Source: Agrobacterium vitis (lineage in GTDB: Bacteria; Pseudomonadota; Alphaproteobacteria; Rhizobiales; Rhizobiaceae). Taken from it: 64,000 nt of DNA. The position numbers and the translations under genes were made by a program. The first letter of the stretch is position 1. Every line of letters begins with the position of its first letter. This document shows positions 1 through 11,053 of the stretch, in pieces. Under the pieces are notes generated by a model. That model was not told the origin of the DNA and made no database searches. It saw only the letters and a list, made by a program, of their open reading frames with translations. The stretch covers positions 3,391,001 through 3,455,000 of the forward strand of contig NZ_JACXXJ020000005.1 in assembly GCF_014926405.1 (NCBI RefSeq). The letters run 5' to 3'.

Positions 1-841
1 CCGGAAAATGGTCTGAGCCGACCGCATCGGTATCGACGCTTGCCGCTTTCAGGCGATGGGCCAGCGAACCGCTCAGGAAGCAGTAATCGAGATGCATGCG
101 CATATCCGGCTTGCCGACCTCTTCCCAGCTGTAACTTTCGGCATTGAGTTTGCCGAGCCGGGCCAATGCGTCCAGAGGCGCGTCGGCGCGGGCGGTGCGA
201 CCGTAATAAGCGTCGATGGTTCCGACCATCTCGCGGTATTCCGGCGATTCCGGCTGCATGTTGAAATCGCCCATCAGCAGGAAATCCTCCGGCAACGGCG
301 GTTGCGGCAGGGCAAATTCCTGTCCGCCGGTCATTGCGCCGCCTTCCTGGATGAAGTTGATGGCGCGGTCCTTCAGAAACCGGATCTGGGCGATGCGTTC
401 GTCCGGTGCGACATGGTCGAGATGGACGGAATAGACCCGGAGCGCCCCGCCGGGCGCATCGATCACCGCTTCGGTCGCGGCGCGCTGATTGTTGAGCTTT
501 TCGAACGTGCGGGTGCGCGGCAACAGCAGCATCCGGTTGGCCAGGATCGGCCAGCGCGACAGCACCATATTGCCGAACTGGAAGCGCTTGTCGACCCGGC
601 GGCCTTTGATCAGCGCCGAAGAGGCGTGCAGGTCGCAGGCGGGTCCATAAACCCAATGGTATTCGGGAAAATGGTTGGCGAAAATTTCCGGCAGGTCGGC
701 ACCGCCATTGGCGGGATAACCGCGGGTGACTTCCTGGAGGGTGATGACATCGGCACCCTCGAGGTTTTTGGCGATCCTGATGGGGTCGAATTTGCCGTCC
801 AGGCCGATCCCGTATTGAATATTGTAACTGACGAAACGCAC
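1..841 (-). CDS. endonuclease/exonuclease/phosphatase family protein, C-terminus cut by window edge
   Basis: Read from a GTG at 841, 280 codons are visible before the window ends. The N-terminus VRFVSYNIQYG and the motifs LQEV, GDFN and a final SDH-F are the conserved blocks of the metal-dependent phosphatase/nuclease fold (DNase I, exonuclease III and sphingomyelinase type). The last block lies at the window edge, so only a short C-terminal piece is missing. No signal peptide is visible, which suggests a cytoplasmic enzyme, but the substrate cannot be told. It is divergent from obgE, with 87 bases between the starts. GTG is the only good start in frame. The long open frame on the plus strand here is a shadow of this gene. 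Confidence 0.85.
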   Translation of the reverse strand, partial: MRFVSYNIQYGIGLDGKFDPIRIAKNLEGADVITLQEVTRGYPANGGADLPEIFANHFPEYHWVYGPACDLHASSALIKGRRVDKRFQFGNMVLSRWPILANRMLLLPRTRTFEKLNNQRAATEAVIDAPGGALRVYSVHLDHVAPDERIAQIRFLKDRAINFIQEGGAMTGGQEFALPQPPLPEDFLLMGDFNMQPESPEYREMVGTIDAYYGRTARADAPLDALARLGKLNAESYSWEEVGKPDMRMHLDYCFLSGSLAHRLKAASVDTDAVGSDHFP

Positions 842-907
842 GATACTCTTTGACCTCCGCGTCAAGCGGCGATAACGATGGCCGCATATATGATATGAGT
901 ATCCTGA

Positions 908-3196
<2,289 letters not shown>

Positions 3197-3204
<8 letters not shown>

Positions 3205-4480
3205 CATAGTCGCCAAGGCGGATGGTATTGACGCGCTGATGCTGGACATCGGCGCCAAGGCCAAGGCCGCTGCGCGACCGTTGGCCATTGCCTCGGCTGA
3301 CCAGAAGAATGCCGCGCTGATGGCCATGAGCGAGGCGATCCTGACCGGAAAAAGCCAGATCATCGCCGCCAATGCCATCGATCTCAAGGCTGCGCAAGCG
3401 GCAGGGCAGCCGGCATCCTTCATCGACCGGCTCACGCTGAATGAAGAGCGGATCACCGCGATGGCCAAGGGGCTGCGCGAGGTGGCCGAGCTGAAAGACC
3501 CGGTCAGTGAAGTCATCGCGGCCTGGGAGCGCCCGAACGGTTTGAAGATCGAACGGGTGCGCACGCCGCTCGGTGTGATCGGGGTAATTTATGAAAGCCG
3601 TCCGAATGTGACGGCGGATGCGGGGGCGCTTTGCCTGAAATCCGGCAATGCCGTGATCCTGCGCGGCGGTTCGGACTCGGTCAATTCTTCCCGCGCTATT
3701 CACGCCTGCTTGGTGGCGGGGCTTGTGGCCGCCGGTCTGCCGGACCATGCCATCCAGCTGGTGCCCCTTACGGATCGCGCTGCGGTTGGCGCGATGCTGA
3801 CCGGGCTGAACGGCACGATTGACGTGATCGTGCCGCGTGGCGGCAAGAGCCTGGTGGCGCGAGTGCAGGAGGATGCGCGGGTACCGGTCTTTGCCCATCT
3901 GGAAGGTCTCTGCCACGTCTATGTCGATGGCTCTGCCGATCTCGACATGGCGAAAAACATCGTCGTTAATGCCAAGATGCGCCGGACCGGCATTTGTGGT
4001 TCGGCGGAAACTCTGTTGGTCGATAGCGCTGCCATCGGCAGCCATTTGATGCCGCTTCTCGAAGCCCTGACCGAGGCGGGTTGCGAGATCCGTGCTTCGG
4101 CGACGGTGCTGAAAGTCTTTCCCGGCCTGAAGGCTGCTGTGGACGAGGATTGGCGTACCGAATATCTCGATGCGATCATCTCGGTTGCCGTTGTCGATGG
4201 CATCGGTGGGGCCATCGACCATATCGCCCGCTATTCTTCCAACCATACCGAAGCGGTGATTGCTGAAGATCCTGCTGTGGTCGAGCGGTTCTTCAATGAA
4301 GTGGATTCGGCTATCCTGTTGCACAATGCCTCAACCCAATTTGCCGATGGCGGCGAATTCGGCATGGGCGGGGAAATCGGCATTGCCACCGGCAAGATGC
4401 ATGCGCGCGGGCCGGTTGGCGTCGAGCAATTGACCTCATTCAAATACCGGGTGCATGGCACCGGGCAGATCCGGCCCTGA
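3197..4480 (+). CDS. proA: glutamate-5-semialdehyde dehydrogenase (gamma-glutamyl phosphate reductase)
   Basis: ProA reduces glutamyl 5-phosphate with NADPH, the second step of proline synthesis, and receives the unstable product of ProB. The protein has 427 residues from the ATG at 3197 ([10 protein letters not shown]), which has GGATGAGG upstream and overlaps the proB stop. Family blocks are visible: [28 protein letters not shown] and VPRGGKSLV, and [13 protein letters not shown], which carries the catalytic cysteine. An in-frame ATG at 3188 is possible but sits inside the ribosome-binding region. Length and motifs are complete. Confidence 0.97.
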
Positions 4481-4481
4481 C

Positions 4482-5111
4482 GTGAGCCATCCCGGGGTCG
4501 CGGCACACTATCTGCGCATGCCGCATACCGAGCGCAGCATGGTGGTTGGCCTGTTCGGCGGATCGTTCAATCCGCCGCATCAGGGCCATGTGCTGGTGGC
4601 GGAGATTGCCCTTCGCCGGCTGGGCCTGGATCAGCTGTGGTGGATGGTGACGCCCGGAAACCCGCTGAAAAACAACAGCCAGTTAGCACCTCTGGCTGAC
4701 CGGCTGTCGCTTTGCGAGGGCTTGGCGCAGGACCCACGCCTGAAGATCACTGCCTTTGAGGCGGAACTGGGCACGAGCTACACCGCCCGTACATTGGATC
4801 ATGTGAAGCGGTTGAACCCGCATGTGCACTTCATCTGGATCATGGGTGCGGATAATCTTCGCTCGTTTCACCATTGGCAGGATTGGCAGAAGATCGCCAT
4901 GACCTTTCCAATTGCGGTGATCGACCGGCCAGGTGCGACCCTGTCTTATCTGTCATCGAAAATGGCGCAGCGCTTCGATTTTGCCCGGGTCGATGAAAGC
5001 GATGCTGGTGTGCTGTGGCGCAGGCAGGCACCCGCCTGGACCTTCATTCACGGACCGCGTTCTATGCTGAGTTCGACAGCGCTTCGCACAGGGCCTGTCT
5101 TGAAAGATTAA
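4482..5111 (+). CDS. nadD: nicotinate-nucleotide adenylyltransferase
   Basis: NadD transfers AMP from ATP to nicotinate mononucleotide in NAD synthesis. The nucleotidyltransferase signature GLFGGSFNPPHQGH and the late block SSTALR (ISST/SxxR motif) are both present. The GTG at 4482 begins one base after the proA stop; ATGs at 4518 and 4539 are possible later starts, the last just before the catalytic fold. The GTG was chosen because the spacing fits an operon and the residues before MVVGLFGG read as coding. It is part of the obgE-proBA-nadD-rsfS-rlmH series. Confidence 0.93.
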   Translation: MSHPGVAAHYLRMPHTERSMVVGLFGGSFNPPHQGHVLVAEIALRRLGLDQLWWMVTPGNPLKNNSQLAPLADRLSLCEGLAQDPRLKITAFEAELGTSYTARTLDHVKRLNPHVHFIWIMGADNLRSFHHWQDWQKIAMTFPIAVIDRPGATLSYLSSKMAQRFDFARVDESDAGVLWRRQAPAWTFIHGPRSMLSSTALRTGPVLKD

Positions 5112-5146
5112 CTATTCAGTGCCACCTTATTCTTGGCTCACTGGCA

Positions 5147-5611
5147 ATGGGTGCCTCTGAGTCGTTTTCGTGCTGTTACCGACGGAAAGGACAAACTCTG
5201 ACAACAGTACACACCAAGGGCCGCGCCACTGTCGCGATCCCGCAAAGCCCGGAACGTGGCGTCGATGCCGCAGCCCGCGCGCTTGAGCTGGTCCTCACAA
5301 GCCTTGAGGACTCGAAAGCAGAAGATATCGTCTCTATCGACATTGCCGGAAAATCGGCGCTGGGCGACTACATGGTGGTCGTGTCCGGTCGCTCGTCCCG
5401 TCACGTCGTGGCGATCTGCGAACATCTCGTTTCCGATCTGAAGGACGAGGGCTTTGGCGCTCCGCGCGTCGAAGGCCTTGAGACCGGCGATTGGGTGCTG
5501 ATCGACGCCGGAGACATTATCATACATGTCTTCCGCCCCGAAATCCGCGAGTTCTATAACATCGAAAAGATGTGGGCCGCACCGGATATCGAGGAAAGCC
5601 GACTGCACTAA
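5147..5611 (+). CDS. rsfS: ribosome silencing factor RsfS (Iojap/DUF143 family)
   Basis: RsfS binds ribosomal protein L14 and blocks subunit joining when cells starve. The conserved DUF143 core runs from about GVDAAARALELV through DIAGKSALGDYMVVVSG to GDWVLIDAGDIIIHVFR and ends in EFYNIEKMW. The start is uncertain. The ATG at 5147 gives 154 residues but has no ribosome-binding site. A CTG at 5198, which starts LTTVHTKGR, has AAGGA six bases upstream and gives 137 residues. nadD just before and rlmH after are the usual partners in rhizobia. Confidence 0.92.
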   Translation: MGASESFSCCYRRKGQTLTTVHTKGRATVAIPQSPERGVDAAARALELVLTSLEDSKAEDIVSIDIAGKSALGDYMVVVSGRSSRHVVAICEHLVSDLKDEGFGAPRVEGLETGDWVLIDAGDIIIHVFRPEIREFYNIEKMWAAPDIEESRLH

Positions 5612-5774
5612 CCCTCACAGGCGGTATATTTGCCGGTCTGGAGATGGTATCGAGCCCGATAAAGGCAATGATCGTCGCGTGTTTTCGACGGGATGATCCT
5701 TGTCTGCCAAGAAAGCGAGCGGGTTTCCGTTCAGCTGGTGTTGGTTTTGCGGATCGAACCCTCAAGAGGATGGG

Positions 5775-6257
5775 ATGCGGATAGGCATTGTTGCCGTTGG
5801 CCGGTTGAAAGCCGGGCCAGAGAAAGATCTTGTGTCACGCTATCTGGACCGCTTTGCCAAAACCGGTCCGGCAAGCGGTCTGGAATTTTCGCGTGTCAAC
5901 GAGCTGCCGGAAAGCAGAGCCTCGAATTCCGCCACCCGCAAGCGGGAAGAGGCGGTGCAGATCGAAAAATCCCTGCCGGACAATCCTCTTGTCGTGGCGC
6001 TGGATGAGCGCGGCAAAAGCTGGGATAGCCAGGAATTCGCAGCCTATGTCGGCGACAACAAGGATCGCGGTCGTCGTGACATGGTGATCGTTATCGGTGG
6101 GGCCGATGGGCTTGACCCGGATTTCCGCGACCGGGCCGATCTGGTGCTGAATCTTGGAAAAATGACCTGGCCGCATCAGCTGGTGCGCATCATGCTGGCC
6201 GAACAGCTCTACCGTGCCGTCACTATCCTCTCCGGCCATCCCTATCATCGGTCCTGA
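5775..6257 (+). CDS. rlmH: 23S rRNA (pseudouridine(1915)-N3)-methyltransferase
   Basis: RlmH is a SPOUT-class methyltransferase that modifies pseudouridine 1915 in helix 69 of 23S rRNA. The ATG at 5775 gives 160 residues, the usual family length, beginning MRIGIVAVGRLKAGPE, with AGAGGA upstream. VIVIGGADGLDPDF is the knotted cofactor-binding region, and LNLGKMTWPHQLVRIML with LYRA and GHPYHR closes the family signature. A TTG at 5700 in the same frame would add a cysteine/tryptophan-rich stretch that does not belong to the family. It is the last gene of the growth operon. Confidence 0.96.
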   Translation: MRIGIVAVGRLKAGPEKDLVSRYLDRFAKTGPASGLEFSRVNELPESRASNSATRKREEAVQIEKSLPDNPLVVALDERGKSWDSQEFAAYVGDNKDRGRRDMVIVIGGADGLDPDFRDRADLVLNLGKMTWPHQLVRIMLAEQLYRAVTILSGHPYHRS

Positions 6258-6378
6258 CGCATTTCATGCGCATAAAACAACTTCCCTGTGATCGGTATGT
6301 TTTTTCTTGACAGACAGCCTCTTGTTTAGCCATAAAACGAGAGAGTAGATGTCATGTTTGTTTGACGGGCTGAAGCCG

Positions 6379-6690
6379 ATGCTGGTGTGCAGTTGCAATT
6401 TCATCACCGAGAAAGAAATCCGCGACACGATCACGGAATTTCTTGAGCAGGACTGTTGGCAGTTGATTGTGCCTGCAAAGGTCTATCACGCCATGGAAAA
6501 GCGTGGTCGCTGTTGTGGGTGTTTCCCGAATGTCGTGGATATCATCGTCTCGACGACCCAGGCCTTTCACGCTCAGCGCAATAGCGATGGCGAAAACCTG
6601 GTGAATTTCATGGAGCGCTTGAAGCGTTTCCAGGAAGAGCAGAAGAACGAACTCATCGAACGCCGCAATCGCATCAGTCGGACAGCCTAA
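6379..6690 (+). CDS. Bfd-like (2Fe-2S)-binding protein
   Basis: This 103-residue product begins MLVCSCNFITEKEI and carries Cys4-x-Cys6 and, later, GRCCGC (Cys45, Cys46, Cys48), the BFD-like [2Fe-2S] ligand pattern. The bacterioferritin-associated ferredoxin of other bacteria passes electrons to bacterioferritin to release stored iron; bfr lies 445 bases downstream on the same strand. A charged helical tail (residues 75-103) extends past the domain. An in-frame ATG at 6349 would add ten residues; 6379 was chosen because the family begins at MxVCxC. It is followed by a hairpin terminator, so it is probably not strictly co-transcribed with bfr. Confidence 0.88.
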   Translation: MLVCSCNFITEKEIRDTITEFLEQDCWQLIVPAKVYHAMEKRGRCCGCFPNVVDIIVSTTQAFHAQRNSDGENLVNFMERLKRFQEEQKNELIERRNRISRTA

Positions 6691-6718
6691 CGGGCGTCTG
6701 ATCTGGGGGCGGACCTAT

Positions 6719-6825
6719 TGCATAATGTCCTACTGAAATCGGAATTCATTTAAGACATTATCGAGCAGATATGAAGAGCGACATTGAGCCTTTATGCGCC
6801 ATATATGGCGCAAGGGGCTGTCGCT
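6719..6825. repeat. composite intergenic repeat (family A + family B hairpins)
   Basis: Two hairpins in series lie between the Bfd-like gene and bfr. The first has arms ATAATGTC and GACATTAT around a family-A core. The second (6777-6825) runs from AGCGACA through TGCGCCATATATGGCGCA to TGTCGCT, with mismatches. The same order, including the linker AAGAGCGAC, recurs near 20,173-20,260. This is the kind of palindromic mosaic element known from rhizobial intergenic regions. Confidence 0.7.
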
Positions 6826-6868
6826 ATTGCCCCAATTAACCTCGTTGCAGCGTGAACCTTGCCTTTTC

Positions 6869-6891
6869 AACCCCGCTTCGCGCGGGGTTTT
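6869..6891 (+). terminator. rho-independent terminator after the Bfd-like gene
   Basis: The stem AACCCCGC/GCGGGGTT has a five-base loop and runs into TTTTG. It lies about 180 bases past the gene, beyond the repeat element. Confidence 0.6.
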
Positions 6892-6947
6892 GCGTTTCTA
6901 CGGAACGCATAACCGGTTCGGTGGAATCCGGGCTTTCTTCAATCTTT

Positions 6948-6962
6948 TTGGAATCATTCTAA
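6948..6962. promoter_or_regulatory. candidate Irr box (iron control element) upstream of bfr
   Basis: TTGGAATCATTCTAA is an inverted repeat with one mismatch and resembles the rhizobial ICE/Irr motif (TTTAGAA..TTCTAAA type). It lies 174 bases before the bfr start, in the last clear stretch of the intergenic region. In rhizobia Irr is known to repress iron-storage genes when iron is low. The site is inferred from resemblance alone. Confidence 0.4.
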
Positions 6963-7135
6963 GATAGCGCTCGACTTGACGGTACAATCCTGCTTTTATC
7001 ACGACATTACCGGTGCAAATCGCGAGAGCGAGGTGCAGTGGATTGTAATCTATCAGGCTGCATGGATAATTCTGGTGATCATTCAAGATCTCGGCAATTC
7101 TCTGTGCCGGTCACTGTCAAAATAGGGGTCCGCCG

Positions 7136-7621
7136 ATGAAGGGCGATGCAAAAGTTATTGAACGTTTGAACCAGGCTTTGTTTCTGGAGCTGGGTGCCGT
7201 CAACCAGTATTGGCTGCACTACCGTCTTCTTGAAGATTGGGGCTATACCAAGCTTGCAAAGAAGGAGCGCGCTGAATCCATCGAGGAAATGCAGCACGCC
7301 GACAAGCTGGTCGAGCGCATCATTTTCCTGGAAGGCCACCCCAATCTTCAGACGCTGGCGCCCTTGCGCATTGGCCAGACGGTCAAGGAAGTTCTGGAGG
7401 CCGACCTGGCTGGCGAATACGAAGCCCGCACGGCTTACAAGGAATCCCGCGACATCTGTTATCAGGCTGGTGACTATGTCACCATGAAGCTGTTCGAACA
7501 GCTGCTGATGGATGAGGAAGGCCATATCGACTTCCTCGAAACCCAGCTCGAGCTGTTCTCCAAGCTTGGCGCCGAAAAATACGGCCAGCTCAACGCTGAT
7601 TCCGCCGACGCTTCGGAATAA
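7136..7621 (+). CDS. bfr: bacterioferritin
   Basis: Bacterioferritin forms a 24-subunit haem-containing shell that oxidises and stores iron. The 161-residue protein has the expected ferroxidase ligands in place: Glu18, Glu51, His54 (in EEMQHADK), Glu94, Glu127 and His130. The haem ligand Met52 is also present. Length is typical and the gene is intact. A strong terminator follows directly, and htpG converges on it. The Bfd-like gene upstream and the candidate Irr box point to iron-controlled expression. Confidence 0.97.
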   Translation: MKGDAKVIERLNQALFLELGAVNQYWLHYRLLEDWGYTKLAKKERAESIEEMQHADKLVERIIFLEGHPNLQTLAPLRIGQTVKEVLEADLAGEYEARTAYKESRDICYQAGDYVTMKLFEQLLMDEEGHIDFLETQLELFSKLGAEKYGQLNADSADASE

Positions 7622-7636
7622 AATTCCCTCCATGAA

Positions 7637-7673
7637 AAAGGCCCGGTTTGCAGGTGCGAACCGGGCCTTTTTT
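7637..7673 (+). terminator. rho-independent terminator of bfr
   Basis: AAAGGCCCGGTT pairs with AACCGGGCCTTT across a ten-base loop and is followed by TTT, 16 bases after the bfr stop. Because the stem starts with a run of A, it could also stop htpG transcripts from the other strand. Confidence 0.85.
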
Positions 7674-7689
7674 CGTTATTCTTCACTTA

Positions 7690-9621
7690 TCAGGCGCGAA
7701 GCGCCTTTTCGAACAGCCGTCCCATGCGCTCCGCAAAGGCCCGGGCGTCGGCTGGCTTTTCACCGTCGAGAATGCGGGCCTGATCATACAGCAGGTGGAT
7801 CGCGTCATTTTGCAGGGCAGGCGTATGCTGGGCACCCGCCATGGCCTTCACCAGCGCGTGATCGGCATTCAGCTCCAGCACCGGCTTGGAGGTCGAGGCA
7901 AGCTGGCCTGCTCCGGCCAATATTTTCTCCAGTTGACGGTCATAACCGCTTTCCGGCGCAACGAGGCAGACGGGGCTTTCCGTCAGCCGGTCTGAGGCGC
8001 GGACATCGGCAACCAGATCTTTCAACTGCTCCTTGGCGAGCGCCAGAAAGCCGGCAATATCGGCTTTTGCCTGGTCGTTGCTATCCTGGTCGCTATCAGC
8101 ACCGGCGTCGGCCTTGGCGAATTTGGTAAGGTCGGCTGCCCCCTGGCTAACGGATTTGAAGGTCTTGCCCTCAAACTCCGGGGCATTCATCACCCAGAAA
8201 CTGTCGATCTGGTCTGAGAGCAGTAGAACCTCGATGCCACGAGCGCGAAAACCTTCCAGCTGCGGCGAGGCTCTCAGCTGTTCGATGTTGCTCCCGGCCA
8301 GGTAATAAATGCTGTCCTGTTCCGGCTTGAGGTCCTTGAGATAGTCGGCAAGGCTACGCTGGTCGTCGCCTGATGTCGTGGTGCGAAAACGGGTAAGTCC
8401 CAGCAATTGGCTGCGCCGTTCGAAATCCTCATAGAGCCCTTCTTTCAGCACTGCGCCGAAATTTTCCCAGAGCGTCTTGTAGGTTTCCGGCTCGTTCTGG
8501 GCCAGTTTTTCCACGGAGGTCAGGATGCGATTGGTTACTCCCTTGCGGATCGCCGACAGGATCGGGCTTTCCTGGATCATTTCACGCGATACGTTCAGCG
8601 GCAGGTCGGCGGTATCGACCAGCCCGCGCACGAAGCGCAGGTAGCGTGGCAGAAGTTCGGCATCGTCGGTGATGAAGACCCGCTTCACATAGAGCTTGAT
8701 GCGGCCTTTGCGGTCGGGATCAAACAGGTCGAAAGGGGGTGTGCCGGGCACGAAGGCAAGGGCGGTATATTCATGCCGGCCTTCGGCGCGGAAATGCACC
8801 GTCAAGGCCGGTTCGTCATATTGACCGGCAATGCCGCGATAGAAATCGGCGTATTCCTCTGTGCTGATCTCCGTTTTCGGGCGGGTCCAGAGTGCAGTGC
8901 CTTCGGTGATCCGGGTTGGTTCGTCGCCGGGCTTTTCAACCAGGGTGATCGCAACCGGGACATGGCCTGACTGCTGCTTGACGATTCGCTCGACGCGGGC
9001 GCGGGTGGCATAGTCCTTCGCATCCTCCATCAGATGCAGAGTGATGCGGGTGCCACGGGCTGGTGCGCTCTCGGCATCGATCTCGCTGATGGAGTAGCTG
9101 CCCTTGCCATCGGAGGTCCAGGCCCAGGCCTGCGTCTCCCCGGCACGGCGCGTTACCACATCCACCTTATCCGCCACCATGAAGCAGGAATAGAAGCCGA
9201 CACCAAACTGGCCGATCAGCTGGGCATCCTCGCCGGTCTTGCCTGCTTCAGCCTTGCTGGCCTCGATCCGCTCCATGAAGGCACGGGTTCCTGAGCGGGC
9301 AATGGTCCCCAGCGCCTCGATCAACTCGGCCCGGCTCATGCCGATACCATTGTCTTCGAGGATCAATTGCCTGTTATCCGCATCGAGCCGCAGCTGGATG
9401 CGGGGATCGGGATCGCTGGTGAGAAGGCCCGGCGTGGTAATCGCCTCATAACGCAGTTTCTCGCAGGCATCAGCGGCATTGGAAACCAGTTCCCGCAGGA
9501 ACACATCCTTATCCGAATAGACCGAATGCACCATCATATGCAGAAGGCGCGCCACATCGGCTTCGAACACATGTGATTCTGGCGTAGTTTCGCCCGGCTT
9601 TTCGGCTGTTTCTGTCGACAT
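7690..9621 (-). CDS. htpG: molecular chaperone HtpG (Hsp90)
   Basis: HtpG is the bacterial Hsp90, an ATP-driven dimeric chaperone. The 643-residue protein starts with a short non-conserved leader and then shows the Bergerat ATPase motifs FLRELVSNAADA, LEDNGIGM and GQFGVGFYSCFMVADK. The middle domain (YVKRVFITDD, LRFVRGLVDTADLPLNVSRE) and C-terminal dimerisation domain follow. Length is normal and no break is seen. It is transcribed alone, convergent with bfr. rpoH2 lies on the other side of a 485-base divergent spacer, but I could not recognise a clear RpoH-type promoter for htpG. Confidence 0.97.
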   Translation of the reverse strand: MSTETAEKPGETTPESHVFEADVARLLHMMVHSVYSDKDVFLRELVSNAADACEKLRYEAITTPGLLTSDPDPRIQLRLDADNRQLILEDNGIGMSRAELIEALGTIARSGTRAFMERIEASKAEAGKTGEDAQLIGQFGVGFYSCFMVADKVDVVTRRAGETQAWAWTSDGKGSYSISEIDAESAPARGTRITLHLMEDAKDYATRARVERIVKQQSGHVPVAITLVEKPGDEPTRITEGTALWTRPKTEISTEEYADFYRGIAGQYDEPALTVHFRAEGRHEYTALAFVPGTPPFDLFDPDRKGRIKLYVKRVFITDDAELLPRYLRFVRGLVDTADLPLNVSREMIQESPILSAIRKGVTNRILTSVEKLAQNEPETYKTLWENFGAVLKEGLYEDFERRSQLLGLTRFRTTTSGDDQRSLADYLKDLKPEQDSIYYLAGSNIEQLRASPQLEGFRARGIEVLLLSDQIDSFWVMNAPEFEGKTFKSVSQGAADLTKFAKADAGADSDQDSNDQAKADIAGFLALAKEQLKDLVADVRASDRLTESPVCLVAPESGYDRQLEKILAGAGQLASTSKPVLELNADHALVKAMAGAQHTPALQNDAIHLLYDQARILDGEKPADARAFAERMGRLFEKALRA

Positions 9622-9893
9622 TGTAACTCCCGTATCACGTCAGGCAGCATGCCTGGACGGGCACTGCGACCTGTCCCTCAGCATGCGGCAAAAAGAGTAT
9701 TTTGCTGGCGTCGCAAAGGGTGTCCCACCTGCGGCCCGCAACCGCCTTCAGGTGGCGAAAGATCAGGTGAAATTCAAGAGCCGAGATGTTGGCGGGATGA
9801 TCGACATTCGATTTTTTGCGCTGCGCAGACCCATTGATGCGCGCGGATGCGGGTATCTTGGGCGCGCAACAGAATTTGTCCAGCCCTATAGCT
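9622..9893. other. intergenic region htpG-rpoH2, no gene seen
   Basis: This is the first 270 bases of the divergent spacer. It holds only short open frames without ribosome-binding sites or recognisable products. It must contain the htpG promoter on the minus strand, but no convincing boxes were found. Confidence 0.4.
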
Positions 9894-9918
9894 GGAACAT
9901 TCCGCAGCTTTAAGCGTT
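9894..9918 (+). promoter_or_regulatory. EcfG (RpoE2)-type general stress promoter upstream of rpoH2
   Basis: GGAAC at 9894-9898 is followed by exactly 16 bases and CGTT at 9915-9918, which matches the alphaproteobacterial EcfG consensus GGAAC-N16/17-cGTT. It lies 189 bases before the rpoH2 start. In Sinorhizobium meliloti rpoH2 is known to belong to the RpoE2 regulon, so the position makes biological sense. Confidence 0.7.
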
Positions 9919-10106
9919 ACAGCGACGTTGGTACGGGCAAAACACCATCTCATGACTTAGAACATTAGTTAAATCTACAAAAGATATGTCGCGCAGTGAT
10001 CCGTTTGGCAAGTCCCATCGTAAAAGAATGAAACATTCATTGCCGTGGTTTGAACCTTTAAATTGCTCTCGACGCGGCGCGTGGTGCCGTGCGAATGGAG
10101 GTCGTA

Positions 10107-10964
10107 ATGAATTCCCTGCAGGCCGATAAGAAGCTCATCAGGATTGCAATGGCCGCACCGTATCTGGAGCGCCAGGAGGAGCATGATCTGGCGGTACGCT
10201 GGAAACATGGCAACGATCAGGTGGCCCGAAACCAGATTGCCCATGCCCATATGCGGCTGGTGATTGCCATGGCTTCCAAGTTTCGTGGCTTCGGCCTGCC
10301 GCTCGGCGATCTCATTCAAGAAGGCTATATAGGGCTGCTGGAAGCCGCGGCAAGGTTTGAACCGACCCGCGATGTGCGTTTTTCGACCTATGCCGGTTGG
10401 TGGATTCGCGCCTCCATGCAGGATTATATCCTGCGTAACTGGTCCATCGTGCGCGGCGGCACCAGTTCCTCCCAGAAGGCACTATTTTTCAATCTGCGCC
10501 GGTTGCGGGCAAAGCTTGCCCAGGGCGATCAACGCTTGACCGATCAGGCCATCCACCAGGAAATCGCCACCGCGCTTGGTGTCAGCCTTGCCGATGTCCA
10601 GTCGATGGACGCCCGGCTCTCTTCCAATGATACCTCCCTGCAAGCACCGATTTCCAACAATGGTGAAGAGGGTGCCGAACGGCTGGATATGCTGGCCAGC
10701 GATGAGCCGACACCGGACGAGCAGGTGACGGATATGATCGATACCGAGCGTCGCCTGGATTGGCTGCGCGGCGCCATGGCCCATCTGAATGAGCGTGAAA
10801 TGCGCATCATTCGCGCCCGGCGACTTTCGGAGGATGGCGCGACACTTGAGGAACTGGGCTGTGAGCTTGGTATTTCCAAGGAACGGGTGCGCCAGATTGA
10901 GACCCGGGCGATGGAAAAGCTGAAGGTCGCGCTGGTTCAGGCCAATCCGCAGATGGTGGCCTGA
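10107..10964 (+). CDS. rpoH2: RNA polymerase sigma-32-type factor, RpoH2 class
   Basis: The 285-residue sigma-70-family factor starts at the ATG 10107, which has GGAGG five bases upstream; an in-frame GTG at 10089 lies before it. Region 2 shows GDLIQEGYIGLLEAAARFEP and FSTYAGWWIRASMQDYILRN. SQKALFFNLRRLR is the RpoH box that separates heat-shock sigma factors from others. Region 4 ends in the helix-turn-helix LGISKERVRQIETRAMEKL. The N-terminus (LIRIAMAAPYLERQEEHDLA) and the EcfG promoter upstream favour RpoH2 over RpoH1. It is expected to direct part of the stress response. Confidence 0.88.
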   Translation: MNSLQADKKLIRIAMAAPYLERQEEHDLAVRWKHGNDQVARNQIAHAHMRLVIAMASKFRGFGLPLGDLIQEGYIGLLEAAARFEPTRDVRFSTYAGWWIRASMQDYILRNWSIVRGGTSSSQKALFFNLRRLRAKLAQGDQRLTDQAIHQEIATALGVSLADVQSMDARLSSNDTSLQAPISNNGEEGAERLDMLASDEPTPDEQVTDMIDTERRLDWLRGAMAHLNEREMRIIRARRLSEDGATLEELGCELGISKERVRQIETRAMEKLKVALVQANPQMVA

Positions 10965-10992
10965 ACAGACCCAATAGATCGAACCAAATCTC

Positions 10993-11038
10993 TACAGCCT
11001 CCTTTGTGCGTTTTATAAAACGCACAAAGGAGGCTGTA
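10993..11038. repeat. perfect 46-bp palindrome
   Basis: The 23-base arms are exact reverse complements with no loop, centred between 11015 and 11016 (TTTTA/TAAAA). It lies between the convergent rpoH2 and M48 genes. The core CCTTTGTGCG is shared with the family-B repeats near 6,790 and 20,240. It may act as a transcription stop for both genes, although there is no U tract. Confidence 0.85.
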
Positions 11039-11053
11039 AGACTTTAAATCTGC

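Noticed and set aside
56..853. 265-codon open frame on the plus strand
   Set aside because: It lies fully over the minus-strand phosphatase-fold gene, whose motifs are clear. Composition of the plus frame is that of a shadow.
6948..6987. exact -35/-10 assignment for bfr around TTGACG and TACAAT
   Set aside because: The spacings do not fit any one pair, so only the palindrome was listed.
9683..9913. 76-codon frame in the htpG-rpoH2 spacer
   Set aside because: No ribosome-binding site, no family, and it overlaps the EcfG promoter.
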